Positions 45,858 through 53,756 of a stretch of DNA of 64,000 nucleotides are shown here, piece by piece (positions within the stretch are counted from its first letter, which is position 1; each line of letters begins with the position of its first letter). The DNA lies in the NCBI RefSeq assembly GCF_001714725.1, contig NZ_CP016447.1, forward strand, positions 3,839,501 to 3,903,500. The letters run 5' to 3'. The notes beneath the pieces are model-generated. The model ran no database searches. It had not been told where the DNA came from and was given only the letters and a program-made list of their open reading frames with translations. This DNA comes from Acidovorax sp. RAC01. Lineage in GTDB: Bacteria; Pseudomonadota; Gammaproteobacteria; Burkholderiales; Burkholderiaceae_C. Both the position numbers and the translations under genes were made by a program.

Positions 45858-46295
45858 TCACCTGCCGCCCCCGCGAAAGCGCTTGATGGAGGCCGTCACG
45901 ACGCCCCAGATTTCGACTGTCTGCCCGTCTTTCGGGACGATTTCAGGGTACGTTGGGTTCGCTGCCACCAGCTTCATGCGCCCGTACTTGAGCCACAGCG
46001 ACTTGCAGGTGAACTCTCCGTCCACCACGGCGACCACCACATCCTGGTGCACGGGCTTGAGGGCGCGGTTCACCACCAGCAGATCCCCGTCGAAAAGCCC
46101 CGCGTCCTTCATCGAGTCCCCGCGCAGCCGTAGCAGGAAGGTCGCCTGGGGATGCGTCACAAGGATGGCTGTGAGATCCAGGCGATCAACATGGAAGTCC
46201 TCGGCGGGTGATGGAAAGCCTGCACGCACCACGTCGCCACCCACCGGCAGCACCAGCGGCTGGTCGGATATCTGGACGGCTTCGGCGTGGCTCAT
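45858..46295 (-). CDS. umuD: UmuD-type S24 autoprotease
   Basis: A 145 aa LexA-fold protein. Cleavage site AGF in VVRAGFPSPAEDF near residue 25, nucleophile Ser in LRGDSMKDAGLFDGD at about residue 60, and base Lys in FTCKSLWLK at about 97, all as in UmuD. RecA-stimulated self-cleavage gives UmuD', which joins UmuC as Pol V. A CTG-N10-CAG LexA box lies 1 bp upstream of its start codon. Confidence 0.94.
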   Translation of the reverse strand: MSHAEAVQISDQPLVLPVGGDVVRAGFPSPAEDFHVDRLDLTAILVTHPQATFLLRLRGDSMKDAGLFDGDLLVVNRALKPVHQDVVVAVVDGEFTCKSLWLKYGRMKLVAANPTYPEIVPKDGQTVEIWGVVTASIKRFRGGGR

Positions 46296-46296
46296 A

Positions 46297-46312
46297 CTGT
46301 GATTCTATCCAG
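46297..46312. promoter_or_regulatory. LexA (SOS) box upstream of umuD
   Basis: CTGTGATTCTATCCAG fits CTG-N10-CAG with flanking ACTG/CAGT symmetry. It ends 1 bp from the umuD ATG (46295), so it overlaps the ribosome-binding region rather than a classical upstream promoter, and it also sits ~90 bp ahead of the divergent secreted-protein gene. Confidence 0.7.
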
Positions 46313-46402
46313 TACACAAAAAGCGGCGCAATAACGTCATCCGGCCGCCTGCGGAGCGACCGATATACTGACCCCGTTACAAAGCCGTCGCCTGCTCTTC
46401 CC

Positions 46403-47023
46403 ATGCCCCTCAAAACCCGCCGTTTAGGCCTGTTCGCGCTCCCCCTGCTCGCCTCCCTGGCCATCCCCGTTTGGGCTGCGGGCCCCGTGGGGCTCGGGTA
46501 CCTCAAGATGGGGATGAGCAAGAGCGCGATTGAGCAGGGCGACTCCAGCGGCGCGATCAAGCTGCTCGGCCCCCTGCAGGAACTGAAGCTGCCGACCAAA
46601 GCACCAGTGGCTGACGACTACTACACGACCCAGGCGGTATTACCGTTCTCTCCCGACCCTGTGAAACTCAGTCTTGGCTTCAAGGGGGAGTCTCTCTCGG
46701 TCATCAACATCCAGCTCCCCGATGAGGCCATGGAGAACAAGATCCGGGCTGAGCTTGAGGGCAAGTACGGCCCACCAAAGCTGGATGATGGCCGCAAGGA
46801 CGAGCAGTGCATCTACCGGAACGGCAACAGCTTCACCCTGAAGTCGGGCGTGATGTCGGTGGGGTGGACGGACGAAGAAACCTCAACCACCACGGCGCTC
46901 AACCTGGTGCACTTCCAGTCCTGCCCTTCCAGCCTCAGTGGCGATATGGTCAGGACACAGCCCTCCCGCAGCCTCTCGATTCAGCGTCGGCCCGCCCCCG
47001 CCAAGGCCAGCGGACTCTTCTGA
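46403..47023 (+). CDS. Predicted secreted protein of unknown function
   Basis: A 206 aa protein with an N-terminal signal peptide (KTRRLGLFALPLLASLAIPV, cleavage after VWAA). Mature part has the GLGYLKMGMSKSAIEQG block, which recalls the start of small periplasmic proteins that describe a GMS/IG turn, then strand-rich sequence with a late Cys pair (DEQCIYRNGN, FQSCPSSL). Start set at ATG 46403; upstream open frame is antisense to umuD. Divergent from umuD and may share its promoter region. Family not recognised. Confidence 0.72.
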   Translation: MPLKTRRLGLFALPLLASLAIPVWAAGPVGLGYLKMGMSKSAIEQGDSSGAIKLLGPLQELKLPTKAPVADDYYTTQAVLPFSPDPVKLSLGFKGESLSVINIQLPDEAMENKIRAELEGKYGPPKLDDGRKDEQCIYRNGNSFTLKSGVMSVGWTDEETSTTTALNLVHFQSCPSSLSGDMVRTQPSRSLSIQRRPAPAKASGLF

Positions 47024-47348
47024 CCGCCCTCCTCCCCCTCGGGGCAGCAAAAGCGCCTTTTTGCTCAAGTGCGAAGCACTCACGAGTGAGAAAAGCGGTC
47101 GAACCCAACAGTCGGTTGTAGGAGGCAGAGCGCACGCAGCCTGACCCCGGACTTGGCCAGGTCATGTAATCCAAATTCATGACTGCGGGTGCCAAACCGC
47201 CAATTTTTCGACCCAAAACAATGTTTGAAAAATCGACGGCATGGCCGTCGATTCAGCATGGCGGCGCCTAACCGTAAGCCTTTGATTTGACTTGCGATTT
47301 CGGAATTTCGCGTATGGGCCATGCGCATTCGGCCACGGCATCCTGTCT
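47024..47348. other. Intergenic region with a perfect 9-bp inverted repeat
   Basis: No gene seen. ATCGACGGC (47232-47240) and GCCGTCGAT (47244-47252) form a hairpin with a 3-base loop but no T tract. An AGTGCGAAGCACT stem lies near 47071. Either could end transcription from 46403 or from the opposing genes. Confidence 0.4.
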
Positions 47349-47630
47349 CTACAGGTGATCGTGTGACCCGGCGTGTTTGATGAGCATGCAGACCGCCTGG
47401 AAGCTCTCCATCACCATGAGTGTTCGGCTCCCTCCCTGCCCTTCCTTTGCGCTATCGCTCTCAGTGAGCGTGATCTTGGTCTTCACGCCCGATGGGTAAT
47501 GCGCCTGGGACACGTCCACCACGGTGCCAATCAACTGGACCAGCACCAGGGCGGAACGCGGCGTCACGAGGGCATCGCTGGTGTCGGTGACGACAGTGAC
47601 ATCGATATGGGCAGTCATCGATGCTTTCAC
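47349..47630 (-). CDS. Hypothetical protein, coupled to the Xre regulator
   Basis: A 93 aa frame starting at a GTG that overlaps the stop of the upstream regulator gene (GTGA), a sign of translational coupling. Sequence is strand-rich (HIDVTVVTDTSDALVTPRSA; LVLVQLIGTVVDVSQAHYPS) with a short C-terminal amphipathic end. An ATG 12 bp downstream is an alternative start. No family recognised. Confidence 0.55.
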   Translation of the reverse strand: MKASMTAHIDVTVVTDTSDALVTPRSALVLVQLIGTVVDVSQAHYPSGVKTKITLTESDSAKEGQGGSRTLMVMESFQAVCMLIKHAGSHDHL

Positions 47631-48307
47631 TTGCCCGGATGGGGCATGTCATCCCGTGCGGCGGTCGGCAAAGAGCGCACGTCCGCGAGGTGGCGCTGGA
47701 ACGAAGCCGCAACGGCGGGGCCGAATTCGTTCTCCAGCCGCTCTACTGCCTGTTCGCGGCCACCGTCGCCGGCATAGACCACCTTGAACTCATTGACGGC
47801 CAAACGCGCGAGCAGAGAGTCCATCTCGTCACTGCGCGGCCGAGCCCCGTTGCTGCGCATGACCGTGAACTGCGCCAACATTTGGCTGCAGCGTTCATCG
47901 CTCAAGCGCCCCGACTGAACAAGCTTCACGAAGGCGTCAATCACCGCGTAATGCATCGGGTTCGACGCCACCACACTCAGGCTGTAGCTCTCTGGGGCAT
48001 CCTGGGGCGGTGCTCGATCTGGCGCGCGGGGGGCTCTGGGGCTGTCTGGAAGCCCGCCCCGCTGGGCGTCTGTCAATGGCGACACCCCGCCCTCCTTGTC
48101 CATGGCCCCTTCTGCAAGCCCAAGAGCCCTTTCGATGCGTAAACAGCTATTGCGACCCATAGGAGACCTCTCGCGTTTGAAGTGGTTGATTGCGCTCTGC
48201 GACATGCCAACCAACTGAGCGAAATCCCATTGGGTCATTTTCCCGATGAGAACGTCAAGGTTGGCCAGTCGGATCTGGTTTAGAGGGTCGGGTAGGGGGT
48301 TTCGCAT
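47627..48307 (-). CDS. Xre-type HTH regulator with C-terminal extension
   Basis: A 226 aa protein. N-terminal Xre/phage-repressor HTH: MTQWDFAQLVGMSQSAINHF (residues ~24-43) followed by RIERALGLAEGAMDKE. A Pro/Ala-rich linker (SPRAPRAPDRAPPQDAP) leads to a helical C-terminal domain (YAVIDAFVKLVQSGRLSDER) of unknown function; it is not an S24 peptidase. A TATTAC/GTAATA inverted repeat lies 10 bp upstream of its ATG, a probable self-operator. Confidence 0.8.
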   Translation of the reverse strand: MRNPLPDPLNQIRLANLDVLIGKMTQWDFAQLVGMSQSAINHFKRERSPMGRNSCLRIERALGLAEGAMDKEGGVSPLTDAQRGGLPDSPRAPRAPDRAPPQDAPESYSLSVVASNPMHYAVIDAFVKLVQSGRLSDERCSQMLAQFTVMRSNGARPRSDEMDSLLARLAVNEFKVVYAGDGGREQAVERLENEFGPAVAASFQRHLADVRSLPTAARDDMPHPGK

Positions 48308-48316
48308 GCTGTCACT

Positions 48317-48337
48317 TATTACTAATTATTCGTAATA
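48317..48337. promoter_or_regulatory. AT-rich inverted repeat upstream of the Xre gene
   Basis: TATTAC (48317-48322) and GTAATA (48332-48337), 9-bp spacer, in an AT-rich stretch just before the regulator start. Likely operator/promoter overlap. Confidence 0.5.
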
Positions 48338-48455
48338 TTAGCAGAACTTCCACCATTCGAGTTGATGCGTGATGACAAGTGGAGCTACACACATTCGGCA
48401 GGCACCCAAGCAGCATGAACGGTGATATGCGGATCGCGTTTCGGTTGCATAGACG

Positions 48456-48540
48456 AGTGCTTAAACGCAAACCACGTTGTCCGTGTCTTGTATCCACAAA
48501 ACACAGCGAGCGCGAGGGCCCAAGTGCTTAAACGCAAACC
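48456..48540. repeat. Pair of 18-bp direct repeats upstream of the HEPN-motif gene
   Basis: AGTGCTTAAACGCAAACC occurs exactly at 48456-48473 and 48523-48540, 67 bp apart start to start. The surrounding ~300 bp (48338-48644) have no convincing gene and should hold the promoter of the rightward gene. Confidence 0.75.
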
Positions 48541-48644
48541 TGAGGCCCGTCGAATGTGAGCCCGTGCCGCAAGTGGCCGCGTTCCATGTAAAAAGGCTCA
48601 TAGGTGAGGGCAAAATTAACATCCCTCCACACAAGGCCCACTGC

Positions 48645-49481
48645 ATGTCCAACCTCCGCGCGTATGTCCTGAACTCCAAAGTTCAAGGGGAGTCCTTCAG
48701 CGAGGAGGTGGATGGGAAGGTGGCCCGCGACACATCGGTTTTCACATGCGAGGGGCAGCGGTTCATCTTGCAGACCAAGCCCGAGCAGCTGGCTGAAATC
48801 CTCGTTGAAAACGTAGGCCCACAGCAGGTGACGGCAACCATGGAGGCCATAGAGCGCATCTGCTGGCTACTGGCGTTCGCAACCCAGTCGCAGGTGGCCT
48901 GCTACGGACATGACTACCCAGATGGCTCCCCCCATAAAGTTCGCAACTCCATCCATCGCCCTGGTCAGAACGCACATCCCGTCATCGATCCAGCGGATAG
49001 CGTTGCAATGCGAAAGTTTGTGGACGAGACATACCCTCAGTACAAAGCCTTGGAGAGCGCTCGCAGCCTCAAGGTGGTGATCGACTACATGCTGCAGGCG
49101 GCTCGCCCTGGCCTGCCTATGGAGTGCAAGCTGGTCTTCCTGAGTGTGTTGCTGGAGAACTTGAAACACACCTATGGGACCCAGCTGCAATACGCGGTCA
49201 AAGGCGGGAAGTTCGTGGACCCGGTAACGAAAGCCCGTCTCGGGTTCCAGGACATGATGAACCTCATGTTCAGCGCTGTGGGTATGACCCCCGGCCTGCA
49301 ACCGCTCGTGGACCTCCGAAACGAGGTCCTGCACACGGGTGTTGCAAGCCTGACGCATGCACAGCAGAAGCTTCAATACGACGCCGCGACTGACCTGATT
49401 CGCGAATATCTGCTGCGCCTGCTCGGTTTCAAGGGCAACTTTATCGTGAGCCCCACGGGGGGCTCAGTGAAGACGATCTGA
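48645..49481 (+). CDS. Hypothetical protein with HEPN-like Rx4H motif
   Basis: A 278 aa protein. N-terminal half is strand-rich (KVQGESFSEEVDGKVARDTS; QRFILQTKPEQLAEIL), C-terminal half is helical and ends with LVDLRNEVLHTGVASLTHAQ, where RNEVLH (Arg225, His230) is the Rx4H signature of HEPN ribonuclease domains; the layout recalls ApeA-type and other abortive-infection proteins. Start chosen at ATG 48645; the open frame to 48477 crosses the direct repeats. An RNA-cleaving defence function is inference. Confidence 0.62.
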   Translation: MSNLRAYVLNSKVQGESFSEEVDGKVARDTSVFTCEGQRFILQTKPEQLAEILVENVGPQQVTATMEAIERICWLLAFATQSQVACYGHDYPDGSPHKVRNSIHRPGQNAHPVIDPADSVAMRKFVDETYPQYKALESARSLKVVIDYMLQAARPGLPMECKLVFLSVLLENLKHTYGTQLQYAVKGGKFVDPVTKARLGFQDMMNLMFSAVGMTPGLQPLVDLRNEVLHTGVASLTHAQQKLQYDAATDLIREYLLRLLGFKGNFIVSPTGGSVKTI

Positions 49482-49598
49482 CCCACCCCGTATAACAGGT
49501 TTGAGCCGCACAATAATCACCATTTGCATGCTAAGAGTCTTCATCGCATAATGATCGATGCTGCATATCCGATTTCATTAGCAATGAAAGGGTAAATA

Positions 49599-50657
49599 AT
49601 GTCAAGTGCGCTAAAATTGGTTTTTCAATATTCGCTGTTGATTTTGGCATTGCTATCCACAATGATACCGAATGCCTATTCACAAGATTTCTGCGAAATA
49701 AAAGGCACGGCGGGATCGTGCAAGGTAAATGCTTTTATTCGTGGTGAAGTGCCAAATGATCCGGACGCATTTTCATGTAAGAAAATTCGTGGAATGACAT
49801 ATGAGGGGAGTTGTAATTCTGGTCTTTTGAATGGCTTAGTATTGTTTGATAGAACTGTTAATAGAACAGTAGGCTCAAAAGATCGCATCCTAAGCTTTGT
49901 AAACGAAGGGGTAGTGCAATTTCCTCGGGTGATATATTCCCATCAAATTGTCGCGATAGAGTTGAAGGATAGTTCATTCGGCTGCGTGAACTTCCCCCAG
50001 GGCTGGAACCGTCTAAATGATCCAGATTGCACCAAGGCGCGTGCAATTTTCGGCGATGACATAATGTCAAAAAAGATCTGGCAATCCGCGATGGCTGGCA
50101 AACTTGATTTGAATGCGATAAGCAAAAAAACGAATCAAGCGCTTATTAATTCTAACGAAAGCAGTGTTGCAGCCACCGCCCCAGCCTTGAGTGACAATCG
50201 CGCAGCAAATCAATCATCTAGTTCTGTGAATATTTCGTCACTCGCAACAAGATCGCAGTCTTCGCAGATTCGGAAAGAGAATCCATGCGAACAAAATGTT
50301 TCAATGGAATATTATGCTGGAAATCCACGCACGCGACGAAACATCGTTTACATGCCATATGGACTTGGCCAGGAACAATTTTTCCCAAAAGAGAGTGATT
50401 CTGAGGCTCGAAAGATCATTCTCGCAGTGCGTGCACGTGATGACCTACAGCATTTTCGTCGCGCAAGGATTATTGAATTTCACGAGTCGGTATTGAAGGA
50501 AGCCGACCACAAGCTTTCTTACTTGAAATTCGATAATCCACATCGTGAGTTTTATAACAAAGTGCGGTCAATAGCAATTTGTTGGAAGGAGGCCGGGTGG
50601 CCTGAGGACGTTCCGCTCGTTGCCGCAACTTGCGCTGACTTAGATAAATGCCTTTGA
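49599..50657 (+). CDS. Secreted protein of unknown function, AT-rich gene
   Basis: A 352 aa protein with a signal peptide (VFQYSLLILALLSTMIPNAY, cleavage near AYS-QD). Mature part has Cys-rich N-terminal strands (FCEIKGTAGSCKVNAFIRGE; CKKIRGMTYEGSC, resembling MORN-like turns in GSCNSGLLNG), a Ser/Asn-rich linker, and a C-terminal helical part ending TCADLDKCL. Base composition is clearly lower in GC than its neighbours, with A/T third positions, which suggests recent transfer from another source. A GAAAGGGTAAATA site precedes the ATG. Confidence 0.75.
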   Translation: MSSALKLVFQYSLLILALLSTMIPNAYSQDFCEIKGTAGSCKVNAFIRGEVPNDPDAFSCKKIRGMTYEGSCNSGLLNGLVLFDRTVNRTVGSKDRILSFVNEGVVQFPRVIYSHQIVAIELKDSSFGCVNFPQGWNRLNDPDCTKARAIFGDDIMSKKIWQSAMAGKLDLNAISKKTNQALINSNESSVAATAPALSDNRAANQSSSSVNISSLATRSQSSQIRKENPCEQNVSMEYYAGNPRTRRNIVYMPYGLGQEQFFPKESDSEARKIILAVRARDDLQHFRRARIIEFHESVLKEADHKLSYLKFDNPHREFYNKVRSIAICWKEAGWPEDVPLVAATCADLDKCL

Positions 50658-50785
50658 AGATCCACCGTATGGATCTCGGCCACTCAAGGGTGACTAGCGT
50701 GACCGCCTGCATGCGGCACTGAGCACCGGCATGCCCCGGCCAGCGTGCTCTATGAGGGAGGGCACTGCACCGCAAGGGACGCGAT

Positions 50786-50977
50786 GTGGAGGAATGGATC
50801 AGGCTTGAGCTGGAAGCAGTCCACCGGGCTGCGTGCAGCTATGCAGCGGAGCATGGTTTCGTTTCACCCTCGATGGAAGAGGTTGCTGCGGCAGAGCGCA
50901 TCGCGCGAGGGTCAGTGGACTACGGCTCCAAGTGGGCACTCATGGTGGCCGAGAAGATGGTCAAGCTCGGACGCTAA
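50786..50977 (+). CDS. Small hypothetical protein
   Basis: A 63 aa frame from GTG 50786 with AAGGGA upstream, predicted mostly helical (EEWIRLELEAVHRAACSYAA; KWALMVAEKMVKLGR). It is convergent with, and overlaps by 4 bp, the stop of the HNH gene. No family recognised. Confidence 0.5.
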   Translation: MEEWIRLELEAVHRAACSYAAEHGFVSPSMEEVAAAERIARGSVDYGSKWALMVAEKMVKLGR

Positions 50978-51690
50978 CTGGGCCTATTCCCAACATAATC
51001 ACTCAACTCGGCATTCAGGCGTTGCAACTGCAGCAGGATATCAACAACACTTTTTCTCTGCGCATCAATCTGATTATTGAAATCTGGCGACTCTTTAGGG
51101 CACGATGGCACGAATCTCGCGGTGTACCCGCCATGATAAACATAATTGCCATTATTTCTGATGTCCAAAAGGCGTCGCAATAGAATGACTATCTCGTCTT
51201 GGACGCTTCTCGCAATAGGATCATAGGATCTGAGTTGCTGTTCATAGTGAAAGCTATTGGCAAAGAAGCGTTGCAAATTCAAGTAGACCTCTTGCTCAAA
51301 CCAATAACCGGTTTGATCACCGACCCACGCCCGCTCCCCGCAATCATCGTAGGAAAGAACCCTCTCAATTGAGGACAGGAAGGTGCGTACTCGGTCACCC
51401 TCTACCCCTCTCACAAAGGTTGTATCTCCAGGAATTCTTTGAAGTTGTTCTTTGTACATGCGACATGCTTTTTCATCGATGACCCCTGCATGGGCCATTT
51501 TGTGATGCTTGTCACATAGCAATATCATGTTCTGTTTTCGGTTATCTTGCCGATTTCGATTGATATGATGGATTTCGAGATAGGTATGCTCTATACAGAA
51601 TGTTATTGAGCACTTGTGCCCCGCTTCAACCTCAATTTCTCTCCTGAGTGGAGCAGGAATTGGTGGTCGGTCTTCGTCATAAACTTCCAT
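50974..51690 (-). CDS. HNH endonuclease-family protein
   Basis: A 238 aa protein. N-terminal HNH core: GHKCSITFCIEHTYLEIHHI with its Cys pair and LEIHHI, then RKQNMILLCDKHHKMAHAG (Asn and second Cys/His), close to the classic HNH zinc fold. The C-terminal ~130 residues are helical (ERVLSYDDCGERAWVGDQTG; EIVILLRRLLDIRNNGNYVY) and unassigned, probably a target-sensing domain. ATG at 51690 has GAGGGG 5 bp upstream; TTG at 51717 is in frame. HNH plus effector domains are common in defence proteins. Confidence 0.8.
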   Translation of the reverse strand: MEVYDEDRPPIPAPLRREIEVEAGHKCSITFCIEHTYLEIHHINRNRQDNRKQNMILLCDKHHKMAHAGVIDEKACRMYKEQLQRIPGDTTFVRGVEGDRVRTFLSSIERVLSYDDCGERAWVGDQTGYWFEQEVYLNLQRFFANSFHYEQQLRSYDPIARSVQDEIVILLRRLLDIRNNGNYVYHGGYTARFVPSCPKESPDFNNQIDAQRKSVVDILLQLQRLNAELSDYVGNRPS

Positions 51691-51839
51691 TACTACCCCT
51701 CTGAAACCATTTCGCAATACTGCGAAGGATGAACCAATTCATTAATGCGTGCCGCCGTGCCGGTCGCCAGGATGATGAGAAAATTGACAGGATACCCCAG
51801 CTTTGAACATCCATTAATCCCGCCTAGGGATAAATCAAA

Positions 51840-53756
51840 TTAAGACTGAACATCCTGCACGACATACCAACGCACATAGCCTTCAGGCGGCTGGGGAGCA
51901 TCTGGCAGATCGACCGCAGCCACCAGGCGCGGATGCTCCCGCTGGAGCTTGGCAATGGCCTTTGAGGGGCTCGCCGCGTCCCACGAGGTGCTGGACCAGC
52001 CACATGACCTCCCGGCCTGAGCAAGAGCCCCCTTGGCAAGCTTATCCACTACTCCATCCCCACCAAAGGCACCCACGCGGCCGGAACCTTCAGCGCCGGC
52101 ATCCGACAGCGGGGAAATGTCGAACCAGTGGCCGTATTCCGGGGTTTTGTCTGGGTCATCGTTGGGCCTCAAGGTGATTTCCCGCACCCGCACCGGCTGG
52201 TAGTCCTCAGGCAGGGATATGGACAGAACCGGATCAAGGGCCAGCCGCCCATCGGCATCCAGCACCCCCGAAGCCGCCCAGAGCAACACCTTGGGATACC
52301 GCGTGCGCCAGGCTGCGAACCAATCCCCCAGCAGGGGGCTGGTTGACTGGCCGGGTAGGTTTTCGATGTAAACGCCCATGTCGTCGTGGACGAACACACC
52401 CCCATGGTCGAGGTACTCGGCTGCAGGCACCGCGCTGAGCCCCCAGCTCCGGCGATCAGGATTCCCTGCGAAGATCGCCCGTGCCCTGCCCTTGTCCATG
52501 TAGTCCCGTACAAAGATGGCCTTGAAGTCCTCCACAGCCTTCGGGCTCGGGGCCTGGCGCGCAATCAGCACCTGGGGCTGGGTGGACCCCACACAGAGAT
52601 ACCACAGTTGGCCATCCAGCAACGCAACGGCAATCGGGATGGCCAGATGCATTTCACGCACGTAGCCCCCGCTTTTCATGGCCTCGCGTGAACGTCGCCA
52701 ATCCGCAAGGACGTGGGCGAAGGTGGTCTCTTCCATCGGTGCGGTGAAGGTGGCGAGCTGCTCTTGCCACCCCTCCACCACAGCGAAGAGGCTGGCCTTG
52801 CGACCGACACTGGCAAACCTGCTGCGCCGCGCCGTCCACCCCTGAGGATCGGGCCACTGAGCCAAGACCGTCACCGAGGCATCGCGCTCGGGTAGGACCT
52901 CCCAGCGGCGGCGTACTTCGGAAAACCCCGCCTTGTCCCACGCCATGGTGATCCGGTGAACCCATGCATGGGGCTCCAGCCGGTTGTCGCACTCATCCTC
53001 CTTGGGTGTGGCGTACAGCATGTACTTCGCATCGCCAGTGAGCACCAGGCGCAAGGGCTCATACCCAAGCTTCCGGGCCAATGCCTCGGCGTCGGCTTTA
53101 CGCGTGTCCTCCAACCCGTCGCCCGCCATCACGAACATCTGGTCCAGCAGTGATTTCCATGCCTTGGCATCGGCGGGGCTCGCCCCATCGAACTGAGGGA
53201 GCGGCTGGCCCCGGTTCACGGCCCTCCAGGCGATCACAGCGCGATCCACCAGCTTGGGTCGGTCAGCAATCTCCCCGACATCGCCCTCGTGCAGCGCCTG
53301 CAGCAACTGAGCCCGCGCGCCAGCCTCGGCCGCACGGTCGCTCTCGATGAGCTTCAGTGCCCGCTTGAAAAACCGGATGTATTCCAGATGCCTCTGGCGC
53401 GTTCCCCGGTGCTGGATGTACCAGCGCAGATCCTCCGGGTCCACCGCATCCAGCACCAGGTAGGGAACCTCTTCGCCCCTCCAGTCGGAGCGATTCAGCT
53501 TGAGCAAGGACACCTTGCAGTTGAACTTGCGGTCGCTGCGGAACGTGTCTTTCTGCACCCGTACATCCACGCACAGCTGGTCGCTGTCGCGGTAGACAAC
53601 GGCCCATTCGACCCGCGCCAGCGGCTTGGACGTGAACTCAACGCCATTGCCGCTATGGCCGTGGTACACCTTGCAAGCCCCAGGTGCAGTCTGCGCATTC
53701 ATCAGGCTGTACCAGTTGCACAGCACCCGTGAGCCGGAACGCAGGTAGCCATTCAT
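51840..53756 (-). CDS. Large protein of unknown function, 5' end cut by IS1071 copy 2
   Basis: A 638-codon frame whose first ATG (53754-53756) directly abuts the IS1071 left end at 53757, so the real N-terminus is probably lost and no native promoter remains. Sequence is globular with many Trp and Asp residues (PYLVLDAVDPEDLRWYIQHR; SFAS-type segments; HGGVFVHDDMGVYIENLPGQ). No motif I recognise; it is not a clear relaxase, helicase or nuclease. Expression would depend on outward transcription from the IS. Confidence 0.6.
   Translation of the reverse strand: MNGYLRSGSRVLCNWYSLMNAQTAPGACKVYHGHSGNGVEFTSKPLARVEWAVVYRDSDQLCVDVRVQKDTFRSDRKFNCKVSLLKLNRSDWRGEEVPYLVLDAVDPEDLRWYIQHRGTRQRHLEYIRFFKRALKLIESDRAAEAGARAQLLQALHEGDVGEIADRPKLVDRAVIAWRAVNRGQPLPQFDGASPADAKAWKSLLDQMFVMAGDGLEDTRKADAEALARKLGYEPLRLVLTGDAKYMLYATPKEDECDNRLEPHAWVHRITMAWDKAGFSEVRRRWEVLPERDASVTVLAQWPDPQGWTARRSRFASVGRKASLFAVVEGWQEQLATFTAPMEETTFAHVLADWRRSREAMKSGGYVREMHLAIPIAVALLDGQLWYLCVGSTQPQVLIARQAPSPKAVEDFKAIFVRDYMDKGRARAIFAGNPDRRSWGLSAVPAAEYLDHGGVFVHDDMGVYIENLPGQSTSPLLGDWFAAWRTRYPKVLLWAASGVLDADGRLALDPVLSISLPEDYQPVRVREITLRPNDDPDKTPEYGHWFDISPLSDAGAEGSGRVGAFGGDGVVDKLAKGALAQAGRSCGWSSTSWDAASPSKAIAKLQREHPRLVAAVDLPDAPQPPEGYVRWYVVQDVQS

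Noticed and set aside
46208..46402. Upstream ATG for the secreted protein
   Set aside because: It would run through antisense umuD and bury the signal peptide; ATG 46403 starts a clean signal sequence.
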